A DNA stretch of 64,000 bases from Pseudoscleropodium purum (lineage: Eukaryota; Streptophyta; Bryopsida; Hypnales; Brachytheciaceae), in NCBI GenBank assembly GCA_963969395.1, contig OZ017795.1:1612001-1676000 (forward strand). Direction: 5' to 3'. This document shows, piece by piece, positions 12,222-24,480 of this stretch. Under the pieces are notes generated by a model. That model saw only the letters and a program-made list of their open reading frames with translations, ran no database searches and had not been told where the DNA came from. Each line of letters starts with the position of its first letter. Position 1 is the stretch's first letter. Position numbers and translations under genes: made by a program.

Positions 12222-15200
12222 ATGGGGGGCAAGGCGGAGATGGAGAAGGTGTGGAACGCATTGTTGTTGGGGCTCCCATTTTTCTTCTGGGGGACGAACA
12301 TGGTGGTCATGGAAGCCGTGACGCCCAAGACGGGCGTGATGTTCGTGGCGGCCACACGGCTGATTCCTGCTGGCGCTTTGATTCTCGCCTTCGCAATGTC
12401 AGTGCAGTTAGACCCGACACAGTCACAAGATTCTACTCTTCCTATACTAGTCCTATGCACGTCACAAGCTCTAGCTAGATTTAATTAGTTCAGAATTTGA
12501 AACTGTGTGGTAAATCAAGCGCTGGATTTCGTGACTGTGAGAGGTTCTGAGTTGCAGGTTGAGGGGGAAGCCATTTCCATCTGGCTGGCAAGCTTGGTTG
12601 TCCATCACCCTGTTTGCTATCATCAATGGGTCTCTGTTCCAGGGTTGCTTGGCTGAAGGGCTGACCTTGACGACTGCTGGCCTTGGCAGTGTGCGTCCTC
12701 TTTGCTGATCATTTCCGTTTTTTCTGGGATTCTGAGTTCATGCTGTGTGTTGGAATTGGAGCTTGTTTTACGAATTTATGTTGTTTTAATCGGAACAGGT
12801 GATCATCGACTCGCAACCACTGACGGTGGCTGTTCTTGCGGCCCTGCTCTACGGAGAGATTCTGGGGCTCAAGTCTATAGTAGCGTTGGGGTTCGGCATT
12901 CTCGGTCTTGTCTTGATAGAGGTAAGGCGCACCTGCCAGCACTTCCATGTAGGGATCTGATTCTGCAACCAAATGAGTTTGGTTTTTCTGAAACTTCGTA
13001 ACCTCATGTTTTCTGTCTTGGCAAAAAGATTTAATGCCCCCAAATGGTACGTTCACGTGCTAAGATAAATTTTATCAGTTGCCTAACTGAAAGCTTAGAG
13101 CTTAGAGCTTAGTGCTAGGATTTGTATCTAGTCCTCAGATTTCAGTTGGGTCTCAAACCACTCCAGTTCCCGACAAAGCGTCTCAAACCCCTCCGGTTTT
13201 TAGTCGAGTCACCAACGTTAGTATCGTATAATTGGCGGCATAGTTCCACTACTTTCACTGGCACTTTTCTGGACACGCAGCGTCGCAGCCTGTAACAAAT
13301 AGTCTATCACCCTAGTTTGAAACATAAATCTTACACCCTAGTTTTTAGAGCTTTGTGTATTTCACAACTTTTGCTGCTGGAATCGTGCCAATTTTACGAA
13401 ATTGAAGATCATTTTTCTTAGTGTTGTGAAATGTAACGAACATTATCATTGTGGCGCAGAATTGATATTTCATAGTACGTTCCGTGATTGTAGGTTCCAG
13501 TTGAGACTCTGGAGAAACTGATGCATACTCTGCTCCCGAGTTTTTTTGCTTTACCTCCTTTGAATTCAAGCAAGAAGTGAAGTATCTGGGATAGTGGGGA
13601 GTGGTGGATGTTGTTATCTGCACAGTGTGTGGCTACCGGCACAATTATGATGCGCTGGGTCTGTAAATACTCCGACCCCGTCATGGTCATTGGCTGGGTA
13701 AGAATTTTATTCTTCATTTTTTCTATTCTTCTATTCTTCAACATTTTCACAGTTCATAATTTCACATTACAGAGGATGCGTGCAATTCCGGCTTCATCAC
13801 GCTGAACTATGGTTTTGACTCGAATGACTCGTTCGAATCTCCAGTTTGACGGTCACCATAGTCTATCCTGGATTCATTTCAGAAACTACAAGGAAGTCTA
13901 TGGTAGAAATATAAATGTTTCTGAAAGGTGTTCTTCGTTGAGTGACTAAGCACCTGGAGTGTGGAATCCATTCAAGGGATCTCTTTTAGAATGCTCCAGT
14001 CAACTTGTGTTTACTGTTCAAGCATATAACAGATATTTCGTTAAAATGGCGCCATTTTTCCATTAGTTTTCTATGACTGGTATAGATTTCAGACCCTGAA
14101 ATCCTCAAATCTAGGACAGGTATATAGTTCAGACTGTACATTCTGAACCTGAACGTGCCAAGTTTGAGGAATACTGCCATTTTAATGAAATATTCGTTAT
14201 ATGTCTTGATGAGTTGTATTAGGAGGGCCTTCCACCGAATATTATACACAATGGCGATTAATATTTTTGAAATTTGAAGAACTAAAATAAAAGCCCCTCC
14301 AATTTATTTTAAAGTAAATTCTTTGAATATCCCTAGTACATTTTAGACATTTTAGGAAAATATGAGGAATATGGTAGGATATTCCCTATACTTTTCCCGT
14401 TAAAATTACTCTTTGATCTCGTAGTTTACAAGAAAGTAAACAATCTGGCGGACTGTTAGTTTAAAAAATTTACTGAATTTCAAAGTGCCAGTATTTTCAA
14501 TGTTCTCATATCAGTCATGTCTTTGCCTTGAATGGCTTTCCAGCACTTGATTTTGGGCGGTATTCCAGTCATGGCTCTATCATTTTGGAAACAAGATTTA
14601 GCAGTTAGTGGGCATCTGGGAGATCTGAGCCTCGCAGATTGGGCCGGTCTTTTCTACACCTCCGTATTTGGTAGTGCTGTCGCCACTGGTTTGTTCTTCT
14701 ACAATGCAACCAAAGGTATTTACTTGCTGTATTAACCTATCTCTTTGTACATGTTTGACAGATGCTGGTTCTAATAGTGATTTTTATATTCCCTTTGTCA
14801 TATTGAGTGTGAATAAAATTCCTTGTAATTTCATAACCACAAACTATAAAATCTCTTGTGGTCTCACATTGATTCTTCAAGATCTAAGCTGAAGTCTTAG
14901 CAATTCGCAAGTGCACAAGATTTGAAATGAATATTTTCAGATGGAATAATAATTACCATCAAAGTTAGAGCTTAACAAAGTCTTGAATGATTGCAATGAT
15001 GCAGGCAGTCTGACGGAGCTCAGCGTGCTCACGTTACTTACACCAGTGTTTGCAACAATGTTCGGGTAAGCACATGCGATGCTCTAATTCAAACCATTCT
15101 TGTGACTGAGAGCACTTATAGATCCCCTAACACTTTTCATTGAAGCATTGGATTTAGCTGTGATTTAGCACTTCGAAAATTCATAATTTAATCATTCAGT

Positions 15201-15621
15201 GTCCAAATAATGCGTGGCTGCTTCAAGTTTCTTAGAATAGTATGACCATGAATAAAAGTAAATTTCGTAACTAAGTGTAGCTACAATAAGTGGCGATTAC
15301 AGGTTTACGTACCTTTTCTTCTTCCCCAATTCAGTTGTAGGATATTATCTACTTCTCTGCACAGTTAGCTCACAGTTGTAAGTTGTCCGGGAGAAATTTT
15401 GTCTTTTGACTGAAATTAAGTGGATCCATGGCAGGTTCTTATTTCGGAACGAAACACTGACTGGGCTACAACTTGTGGGGTCTCTCATCACACTGGTTTC
15501 CATATGCTTCGTCAAGGTGGAGAAACCCAAAGGCAGTGATGCAGAAGAGAGTGCCGAAAACAACTACGAAACAGTCCCTGAAGACCCTCTCACTTGGGCA
15601 GAGGAGGGAATACCGACCTAA
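12222..15621 (+). CDS. EamA/DMT-family transporter, At3g02690-like (one in-frame TGA)
   Basis: Seven exons join in phase: 12222-12397, 12558-12690, 12799-12921, 13494-13697, 14544-14715, 15005-15065 and 15435-15621, 352 codons. The product aligns along its length with the plant WAT1-related/EamA protein At3g02690, a predicted plastid membrane drug/metabolite transporter. Landmarks are PFFFWGTNMV, RLIPAG, GLGSVIIDSQPLTVAV, SGEWWML, RWVCKYSDPVM, HLILGGIP, YTSVFGSAV and LTLLTPVFA. Ten hydrophobic segments are expected. The N-terminus is short, with no obvious transit peptide; an upstream exon is possible. Oddity: with exon 4 starting at 13494 (VPVETLEKL), codon 173 is TGA (13578-13580), eight codons before the conserved WWM. 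No other acceptor I tried keeps frame. It is either a recent nonsense mutation, a sequence error or unusual splicing. The substrate is unknown. Confidence 0.8.
14028..14198. mobile_element. MITE inside intron 4 of the EamA gene
   Basis: Inverted ends AACAGATATTTCGTTAAAA and TTTTAATGAAATATTCGTT enclose 171 bp. Flanking ATAT at 14024-14027 and 14199-14202 is the 4-bp target-site duplication. It lies within the 13698-14543 intron and does not touch coding sequence. Confidence 0.88.
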
Positions 15622-16509
15622 GTTCAATGTTTAAACCCTAAACCCTATTTATCCATGCCACATTGCCACGACACTTGCCATACGCATGGCAAGTCGATCG
15701 AACTACCCCGGATAGCGTTATCATTATCATGCTAGTACGTGAAGAAGATGTTTCTCGAGAATGAGTGACAGGTGCTTCCTTTGGAACGTGGGAAACTTGT
15801 AAAGATACTGGCATCATTGTCGGGGTTAGCAGCTTGATCGATCCGGGATTCTGGGTTGTAGGGTGTCCTTGTAAATTATCGTTTACTCGAGAGGGAATGA
15901 CGGATTCATTTCAGGTTATTGACTGTGTCAATGTCCATCAAAGAATCTGGATTGTCATACAACCTGATCAATATTTTTTTCACATTTATGATCATGACTT
16001 ATTTTCAGGTAAAATACCTTTCAACATTGCCTTAGTTGAGATATTTGGCAATTTCGTTGTACTGGAGTGACACTGAAGTGCGTAAAGCTCCAAAGGACTA
16101 ATATAGAATTATGTTCCCAAGTCTCTGCCTTTACAAGTGCCAGTAGTGACCAAGGCAACTGTAACGTCTGGAAGAAACACTCAGTTGTACTAGATTTCTT
16201 GTGTTGAACTGTAATGTCGTTATTCTGGCTAGTATGTTTCAAGGGATTTGGCTTCCTCTAAGCTGCCCTACAGTAAGTATTTGGAAGCGCCGAGATGGAA
16301 ACATTCAAGTGCACAATGCACAAAAATTGAGCAAATAGCACTTATAGATCAGCTAAGGGTCCGCAGAGACGACAGAAAAAATGCCGATTTCTTGGCCATT
16401 GGAAAAATGCCTTCGATCTGAAAAATGAAAATAGCAGCGATTTCACATTAAATTGGCAAGTTTCAATAAGAATGGCAAAGTCTAATACAGCTGTCTAAGA
16501 CTCAAATCC
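15622..16509 (+). other. 3' flank of the EamA gene
   Basis: Probable 3' untranslated region and spacer. A telomere-like AAACCCTAAACCCTA word follows the stop codon near 15631. No gene is seen. Confidence 0.45.
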
Positions 16510-17433
16510 ACACTTGTTCTCATTATCAAACAAACTCTGCATATGGATCTCATTTCCAGCAATCAAGGTGAACGAGTAATGTCAGTGACCTCTATCAACG
16601 TAATGAACTTCAATTGTTCCTCTGGCTTAATTCCGAATGCCCAAAACGTACCGTGATATCCATCTACACAGAACTGACAGAAGCTAAACAAAAATTTCTT
16701 AAAATGGCGGTATTCCACAAACTTGGCACTTTTACGTTCAGGCTGTCCGGTCTGAAATCTATACCAGTTCTACACTTTTAAGCTAAAGAGGGAAATGAAT
16801 AAAAAAACTGATTTATAGAATGCCGCCATTTTAATAATATTCCCCATAAAAGTAATGATATTATTGCCGTATTACACTTGTCCTCATTACTTGAAATTCA
16901 CACTTGTCCTCATTACCAAACAAAAACTCTGCATAGGATCTCATTTTTAGCAATCAAGGTGTACGAGTACTGTCAGCGACCTCGCTCAACATAATCAACT
17001 TCAATTGTTCCTTTGCCTTTATTCCGAATAACAGATATTTCTTTAAATTGGCTCCATTTTTCCACCATTTTTCCATTAATTTTCTAAGACTAGTATAGAT
17101 TTCAGGCCCTGAAACCCTAAAAGTCTAGGACATGTGTACAGTTCAGACCGCACGTTCTGAACCTAAAATGCCAAGTTTAAGGAATACCGCCATTTTAATG
17201 AAAATTTCGTTGAATGACCAAAACATACCGCGATATCCATCTACACAGAAGCTAACCAAAACTTCGTTAAATTTGCGGTATTCCACAAACTTAGCACTTT
17301 TACGTTTAGGCCGTGCGGTCTGAAATCTGTACCAGTTCTACACTCTAAATCTAAAGAGGGAAATGAATGGAAAAAGGGCGCACGGAATGCCGCGATTTAT
17401 GATATTTCCCATGAAGCTAATATTATTGCCGTA
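16510..17433. repeat. Tandem duplication of a ~370-bp segment, second half interrupted by a MITE
   Basis: Copy 1 (about 16510-16881) and copy 2 (about 16904-17433) share in order ACTTGT(T/C)CTCATTA, GCAATCAAGGTG, TTCAATTGTTCCT, ATTCCGAAT, GATATCCATCTACACAG, CGGTATTCCACAAACTT and ATATTATTGCCGTAT. Copy 2 is longer because of the element at 17030-17211. Each copy also contains an older MITE-like sequence of a related subfamily (about 16687-16850 and 17257-17417). Confidence 0.85.
17030..17211. mobile_element. MITE with paired empty site
   Basis: A 182-bp element with inverted ends AACAGATATTTCTTTAAA and TTTTAATGAAAATTTCGTT. GAAT flanks both sides (17026-17029, 17212-17215). The tandem partner of this segment has an uninterrupted ATTCCGAATGCCC with a single GAAT at 16635-16638, so the borders and the 4-bp duplication are shown directly. 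Confidence 0.95.
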
Positions 17434-18503
17434 TGAAGTGCCGAAACATCTCCAGCTTGCGGTGGCACTGTCGTCAATTGGCGCAACTGTCGATGCCCCA
17501 AATGGTGACGTTCATCTTCACCAGGCTTCAAATTCTAAGATTCGGAGAGACTTCTCGATTCAGTCGGTTCAACCGCTACTATACGGTTCTTAGGCACTGC
17601 ATGCAGCGTAACACCACATGCGTCGATAGTCTAAGAGAGTTTGAGAACGGATACCAAATTAAAGGGATAGATAATCAGCATGATACAACCGACGGCCTCG
17701 GCGGTGATCACCCCGACCAACACATAGATCGCATTTCAAGATGAGCACGATCAGCATAGTTTCTAGAGGAAGAGGAAGCTTGGAGCAAAATCCACCGAAA
17801 ACTATACTAGATATTCATAGCAGCGATACTTATTGTGAGAACTCAAAAGGAGATGGCGATCAGTCTTTGAAGCCAAAACAAAAGTGTTCAGAAAGTAGTC
17901 AGTGACAAACAGTTCAGTCGTGGTCGAAGGAGAAGGATACTAGTCTCGTAGTTGCATGAGACTAATCTCGCCGGCCGGTTTTATTTGAGAGAAATTATGC
18001 ATGAGATTTCCAACTAATCGATTTGCATAGGTAGGCTCGACCAGTGATGTAATGTAATTTAGGCTCGGTATTCTCGTAGTTGAGGCTAATCTCGCTAGCC
18101 GGTTTTGGGTGAAGAGCTATGGATGTTCTCGCCAGCTGGGAAGGCGAATAAAAAAGGGTTCCAACCAGAGATTGAAACATTTTTCGGCGACTTGGGATTG
18201 GAAGGCGCTGCACCAGTCCAACTGCTCTGGATCGCTCTTAGGGCCATTGCATCAGGTACTCAGTTCGACCTTCACTTCATTTTCTGGATCATTTGTACAT
18301 GGTGCAACTAGCTGGTGATGCTGGAGTTAATTACTTTCTGTCAATCAAAGTCATTGACAGCACTAGCTAGGAGACCTTCACTTCGAATTCAGTAATACAT
18401 GTTTGAATCGAATGGATTGTTCAGGTTGCATTGTTGCAGCTAGCGATTGTTAAATTGCATCAACTAGGCCCACTATCAATTCAACGTACCTCCAGGTCCG
18501 TCC

Positions 18504-18860
18504 ATGGAGAACCGAAATGAGGGAAACCCGCTGCGACGGGCTCACTTGATGGAGAAGTATGGCGACCTCATTGCCAAATCTGCCAAGTGGATGGAGCTGG
18601 AGAGGGAGCGCGAGCTTGAACGCATCGCCAAAGCCGCACGAGATGCAGCAGCTGCTGAGCAGAATCTACTGGACAGTCATGAGAGTGAGCGAGCAAGGAA
18701 GAAGCGTTCAGCGATCAGGCAACAACTCTTATTCAAGAAGACGGGCCGGAGGGCATCTCGTCGTGCCATGAGCCCGATGAAGAAGGCGGTCGGGATTGCG
18801 GACGGGACGTCCGATTTCCCCTTGCTCATGGATGCGACTTCGAAATTGTCTGGCTCGTGA
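18504..18860 (+). CDS. Small charged coiled-coil-like protein, family copy 1 (truncated)
   Basis: The 118-residue product is very rich in Arg, Lys, Glu and Ala. The middle (about 25-70, ELERERELERIAKAARDAAA) should form a long helix or coiled coil, followed by a basic stretch (RARKKRSAIRQQ). I do not recognise the family. It is nearly identical to copy 2 at 52541, and both loci share upstream sequence (from about 18070), an intron-like segment ending in TTGCAG before the ATG, and 3' sequence. Copy 1 ends at a TGA (18858-18860) where copy 2 has CGA in SGS/AGSR context. The next 30 codons remain open to a TAG after SIS, including the conserved ETEDDVREFL. It is probably a recently truncated gene. 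Confidence 0.5.
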   Translation: MENRNEGNPLRRAHLMEKYGDLIAKSAKWMELERERELERIAKAARDAAAAEQNLLDSHESERARKKRSAIRQQLLFKKTGRRASRRAMSPMKKAVGIADGTSDFPLLMDATSKLSGS

Positions 18861-19900
18861 ACTGTTTTCGAGGACGTGACCGGTCTCCAGTTGGTTCAGG
18901 AGACTGAGGACGACGTACGGGAATTCTTGCAGTCGATTAGTTAGTCCATCTGAGAGTGACAGAGTGTGAATCTTCGTTGCTGAGGCTTGCTTAGGCTTAC
19001 AGAGGCTTACAGAGGCTCACAGTGGCAGCGAGTACCGTCAATTTCGTTACTCTGACGAGATTCTGGAGCCGAAAATTGTGACATGTATCTTCGAGCTGGT
19101 GCACGTACAAAGTACCTAGGATCGGACAGCCTGTAGGAATTTAAATTCCTTCTGAAACCTGGAACGTCCTAAATCTTAGAACGAGCCAATTCAAAGTATT
19201 GGAATATATACGTACCGCCCATTTAATGGAAATTTTGAGGTTCAGATAATGATCTGTTTCAGTCTGGGACTTTAGGCTATGTCACAGAAGTACGTGTTGC
19301 AAAATCGTGTGTTGGCTGGAACTGGAATAAATCTTTGACATTTTGGCTGCTTGACTGCCGTTGTATCTCTGAGCTCAGTCTGCCCCATGCATGACTGTGG
19401 TTTAGGTAACAGATGGTGTTAATTACTTGTGATAAAGTTTTACTTAACGTACGTCGTGGCACATTCTGCACTGTACTCGTGATTGGAACTGCTTTTGGAA
19501 CGGTTTCGGGATGACCGCCCATGAACTTATAGTCTTGTACAATGGTTTCTAGTACAACATTATTTGTGCACTATATTTGCAACTTTTTAGATTGCAGTTT
19601 TCTGCAACAATTTTTCCGTATGTATTTATTGGTTCTGAATAGGGCCACTGCCCAAGAGCTTTTGCAACATGTCTGGAGCACTATCATATTGCAATTGTTT
19701 GTATGCTAGTAGACCATGAGTTGAAGGCATTATTCTGATCCGCTACAGAACCATAGCAAAATAATTGTTTATGTACTTCAGTTCTTCCTGTTGTAGTGTT
19801 CCAGATTTCTAGCGACTTAAATTCGATGAGTTGATTTGTGCATGCCTTCAATATTTTGAAAACTGATGTTGATCAATGGGTTCATTCGATATTTCACATT
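18861..19900. other. 3' part of the charged-gene duplication unit
   Basis: This holds the out-of-use C-terminal codons (to about 18945), a short GGCTTACAGA repeat at about 18990-19020, and a conserved 3' module at about 19265-19390 (see 20162-20443). Beyond about 19520 nothing is recognised. Confidence 0.5.
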
Positions 19901-19904
19901 CACT

Positions 19905-20443
19905 TAGAATTCGAAACTGAGGACGATGTACGGGAGTTCTTGTAATCGATTAGTTAGTTCCCGCTGTCAATGACAAAGACAATGTTAATCTTCGTTGCAA
20001 AAGCTTCCAGTCACGTAGCTAGTATCGTCAATTTCGTTACTTTTTCGAGATTCTAGAATTGGAAATTGTGGCATGTATCTTCAGGCAACAAACTAGAGTC
20101 GGACAAGTGAGGGTTTATATTTGTTTCTTGGATGCACATCCTAAAACCTGGAACGAGCTAATTGCAAAGTATTGGAATATATACCGCCCACTTAATTAAT
20201 GAACTTGAGGTTTATTCAATCCATCTCTTTTATTTGGGCAACAGGGAAGCACATGTTGCAAAATCGTGTGTTGGCTGGAACTGGAATAGATCTTTGACTA
20301 TTTGGCAGCTTGACTGCCGTAATATCTCTGAGCTCAGTCTGCTAGACTTGCCCTGTGATTGTGGTTTAGCAACATTAACACAGCTGAAATGCAACAGGCA
20401 AGCAACTATTCATAACCAGTTTAGGGCTGGTATTCATACATGA
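19905..20443 (+). pseudogene. Fragment of the charged-protein gene, family copy 4
   Basis: It begins within the C-terminal coding motif (ETEDDVREFL at about 19912, then TAA) and continues through the 3' sequence of the family. The 5' coding part is missing. In detail (spacing after the stop, LLDLP in the 3' module) it resembles copy 3 at 53957 rather than copies 1 and 2. The 3' module at 20162-20443 stays open for 93 codons with CVGWNWNRSLTIWQLDCRNI; the same frame is open at 54660-54944. Confidence 0.6.
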
Positions 20444-20449
20444 GCTCAA

Positions 20450-21835
20450 TTCATACCCGGGATTTGACTAGTGGCAAAGTCGTAGCAGGATTTCAGCAGA
20501 AATTCGTATCAGGGATACTCCTGTGGCTCTATTGACTTTCTGGCTTTCTACAGTCTAGTTCAGAGAGTTTACAAATTGCCGACTTTTACCGTTCAAAGTT
20601 GTTTGGCATAGCAAGGAGGGTTTCTTTTTCAATTTCTATGAAGTGCCAAAGTGGCGATATTAAATGGTATAGTGGTGCTCCAAATTTCAAAATTCATCTA
20701 CATATTGGATAGAAAATTTCACCTTGGTACACATCACATGTCCATAATTCTGTTTTCGTCCATAACTTGGTGATTTCATTCAATTTTTTTTTATTTGAAG
20801 TTTTCTAGCAATTTATTGTTGTTTTTTTTGCATTTTTTTTCTATAAGTGTGGTGCTAGGCACAAAAATATGGTGCAATTTTGCACCAAACTACTAGAAAA
20901 AAAACCCATTGATAGCATGGAAAAGGATTGAAATTTGTTATCTTGTATAATTATCATTGAAACACTCCAGAATTCCAATGAAGTTCCCCAAATTTTAGTT
21001 TAAAAAAAAACCCTCCATTTTTGGTGAATTTTCAAAGTTAATTTTCAAGATTGTACATGATATTTTATTGCCAAAAATTGGTGATGGATTTTTTAAATTC
21101 AATTGCAGACATATGTAGGAAACATCCTTAAGCACATCTTTCCTTCATAGAGCATTCCCAAAAGTTTTACAATTCCTTCCATAGAGATTTTAGTATAAAG
21201 TGTTGCATGACCAAATTTGGTACAAAAGAAATGTTTATTATAATTAGATATTTATATTTCTTCCTCATACAGTAATAAGTTTCATACATTCAAGCATGAT
21301 GATACCTAACTTTCATCTCCAAAAAATTGTTTGTGATTTTCAGCATCCAGAATTAATAACCTTCCCTCTATACATCAACTTAGTTCAAAACTTTTTGAAA
21401 AAAAATTTCTACTATGTTTAAACATGGTCTAAAATTTTACTTTGAATGCAAATTTTGCTTTTGATTGAAATGCAGCACCTTTGCAATCATTCATATTCGA
21501 ATTTCAAACCAAATTCATGCATGTACAAGAGTTATATGTAGAATTTGCCTAGCAGCCAAATCAGAGCAAGAATTGTGCAAAAATTCATAATAGGGACAAA
21601 TCTTTGGCTTTAGTACAAATTTCCTAGCTTCAATAGTGTCACATGTAGCAAGGGTTCAGTGCCACCCAGCCATGCCCAGTGATACTAGCACTCGTATCAT
21701 TAGTATGATCAATACGTCAGGAGACACTAGCTAGGAATGAAATATGGACACAAAAGTAAAGCTTGTGAAGGTCATGAATATGTCCAATATATTTCCATGC
21801 TAGCGAGATCTAGATCCCTCCTGTTGTTGTGGCCG
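20450..21835. other. AT-rich spacer, nothing recognised
   Basis: No gene, RNA or clear repeat is seen. Confidence 0.5.
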
Positions 21836-21837
21836 AT

Positions 21838-22604
21838 CCGTCAGTCACGTCCAACAACCTCTTCAGCCCCTCTTATTGCTCCTCACTCAGCTCCTCCGGA
21901 AACTCGACCTCAAACTTGACCCTGAGCCTCCCTTTCCTCCCCAACTCTCCTGCTACCGGCATCCCTTCTCCCACAATCCCCATCGCAAACCCCACGGGAA
22001 TCACACCCCCACGTCCACACTCAGCCTCCTCGTGTCCAACGTCTTCACCACGAACCGGCACCCTGTAAGCGCCTCCACCATTGTTATCTTCTTCCTCATA
22101 ATCAAGTCATTCCCTTCTCGAAGAAAAGTTTTATGTGGTCGTTCTTCTATTGTGTAGACAACGTCCGAGGCGGGGTGACCAGGGTGGAGGATGCTGCCAA
22201 GGTTGTGGAAGGTGATGGTGGTGCCGTGTTTCCAGCCCGGGAGGATGCGGATTTTGAAACGGTGGGAGGACGAGGTGGTGGTGCCATCCGGGTGAAGAGT
22301 GGTGGAGGTGTGGGGGAGGACGCGGAGGGAGCCTGTGTGAAGCTCCCGGAGACTGCAGCTGAGTTTGTGATGCTCCGGAGGGCCGGGAGTGGGAGTGGAG
22401 AGAGACCTTGAGGGAGCTGGTCTAGAAACACTACGAGTAGTACTGCCGGAGGGAGAGGACGTTGAGAGAGATCTTGAGGGAGCTGGTCTAGAAACACTGC
22501 GAGTAGTACTGCTGGAGGGAGAGGGCGTGGAGGGAGCTGAATTCATTGTGGAAGTTGGCATTGTGGGGGCGGAGTTGGTGTCGTTTTCCTCAGTCTTTGC
22601 GATC
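21838..22604 (-). pseudogene. Broken DnaJ (HSP40 type II) C-terminal domain gene
   Basis: Reading down from a splice-acceptor-like TTACAG at 22605-22610, the frame carries a Ser/Thr/Pro linker with a 66-bp (22-residue) tandem repeat (TTRSVSRPAPSRSLST twice), then a clear DnaJ C-terminal peptide-binding domain: FKIRILPGWKHGTTITF, IEERPHKTFLREGNDLI and EALTGCRFVVKTLDTRR. The frame is lost in a G run near 22008, where one base appears missing, and resumes in another frame with IPVGFAMGIVGEGMP and FEVEFPEELSEEQ. There a TAA (about 21871) stops it, though EGLKRLLDVT follows in frame. I find no J domain with an HPD motif upstream. Either the J-domain exons are gone or it never had them. Two lesions make a working co-chaperone unlikely. 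Confidence 0.75.
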
Positions 22605-22639
22605 CTGTAAGCTACAATTGAGTACCACCAGTGGGCTTG

Positions 22640-22845
22640 TTAGAATAGCTTAACGTCAATTTCGGTAGATTGGCGGTATTCCAACACTTTGGCACACCTT
22701 TGGCACACTTTCAGAACACCTGCTCTTGGAAAAAAAAATCCACCATACCCATCCTACATTTTAAACCTAGCTTTAATGCTTTAGGTACAGAGAAGTCACA
22801 ATTTAATTTAGGGTTGGAATCGCTCCACTTTTCAAGAAATGGACG
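22640..22845. mobile_element. Eroded MITE of the GTCAATTTCG subfamily
   Basis: It starts AACGTCAATTTCGGTAGATTGGCGGTATTCC, like the element at 53400, with GGCAC and related internal phrases. The right end is not clear. Confidence 0.4.
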
Positions 22846-23599
22846 TTACTTCTGTATATCAATTGATGGTATGTTCTTTTCATGACTGATTGGAGTGCTA
22901 GTAACGTACCCTGCTCTCAATTCAATCTACCGTCGACTCTACTGTTCTTTTTATGTGCTCGATCGGTTGGCCTCGTCTTTACATGGGAAAAAATTAATGG
23001 GTTGGAATACCAGACATGCATACTGGATCGCTAGCGGTTCCAATATGATCATTAATTATCTGTCTAGAGACTCTAGCGTTCACATACGTCATGTAGCTAA
23101 AAAATCCGGGTAGTATCAATCAGCTCAACTGTAGTTAGACTACTCTCAGGTGGGTTTCAGGTGGGTTTCAGACTGATTGTTCTGGGTTTATCAAAGCGGA
23201 CGAACGACGCACTTTCTAGATTCAATCGATCGGACTGGACAGGTACAATCAACCATGCTAGCTCATGCTAGAGATCGATGCCACCAACAGCGAATTATAA
23301 TGCAACAAAAAAAAAAGTGTGGAACTCCAATAATATATGCTGTAGGCCTGTAGTTATTGCTGAAAGGAAAAGCATAATTACAGTAAATAAAAACGCTTGT
23401 CAAGGAATAAAAAGAAATTGCAACTTTAGACAGAAGAAGAATCGTAAATCCTTCGAGTCTTTAATGTAACTAGCTAAAAAGACAGACAGTATAACCCAGA
23501 TAGAGAGGTGCTGAAGTCAACTTTTCGAAGCATCCTCGCCTTGGAAGCTCCTTAGTTTGTGGGGAGTATTGAGGTGCTTCATCAAAGGAAGAGAAGAAA

Positions 23600-24480
23600 C
23601 AAATTTTACGTACAAGCTCATGGAACCGCTGAAGAGAGCCTGAAAAAGCAAACCGCACATTGGATTGGGGGACGACTACCTTCCACTTCCTCCGACCAGT
23701 TCATTGCATCAGCCGACTGGTACGACACGTACTGCAACAGCACAAGAAGAACGAATAAGCACGCCGCCGATGCAACTTTTTACTCACCTGCCAATCTAAC
23801 TCGAATTAGCTAGCGAGAAAAGCTTTTTTTTCAACTAGTACGTACCGGCCATGGAATTTTTCTAGCTGAGTTTTAGAAAGCAAATTCTAATTGACGCGAT
23901 ACTCGGTTTAGTTTTTAGACGAGGAGCATATCCATATATGATCGAACTGATGCAATCTCGATTCTCATGCTAGCTAGAGATTCACCACCTGCAAAATATT
24001 AAGCAACCTTCAAAAGAGAGAGTGCTGAATGAAAAGTAATTAGCATTGAAACTTCAGAAAAATAAAAAAGAATCACACTGAAAATCAAGACAAAAGAAGC
24101 ATAGATGGATCTTCAACTCAGCAAAGCGACAGTATAATATTTACAAAGTGAGCCAAAAAAGAAGCATCGATTGCAGAGAATTGAAACTCATACAAAAACG
24201 TGGCTGACAATTCCGTATCAGCTAGGGTACGTGCAGCAGCAAATTCAGTGAGGAACAAAATTGTGCGTACACATTCATGAATGGAACTATGGAAGCGTCG
24301 ACGAGAGCTTGAATATGCAAATCGCAGGGATTGGGGTCGACGACTGCCTTCCTCCGCCTTCGGCCAGAACTTAATTCATAGCATTAGCCGAGTGACTAGG
24401 GCAACCCTAAACCCTAAACACAAGACGAAAGAAAGAAGCCGCCTCAGATGCTGCTTTTTACACCCCTGCCAAAGTGCCAA
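23600..24480. repeat. Two diverged copies of a ~200-bp sequence, with spacer
   Basis: About 23620-23800 and 24290-24480 share GGATTGGGG, CGAC..CCTTCC, CATTAGCCGA-like and CACCTGCCAA words in the same order. The second copy carries a short telomere-like AACCCTAAACCCTAAAC at about 24404. Function is unknown; open frames across them are short. Confidence 0.45.
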
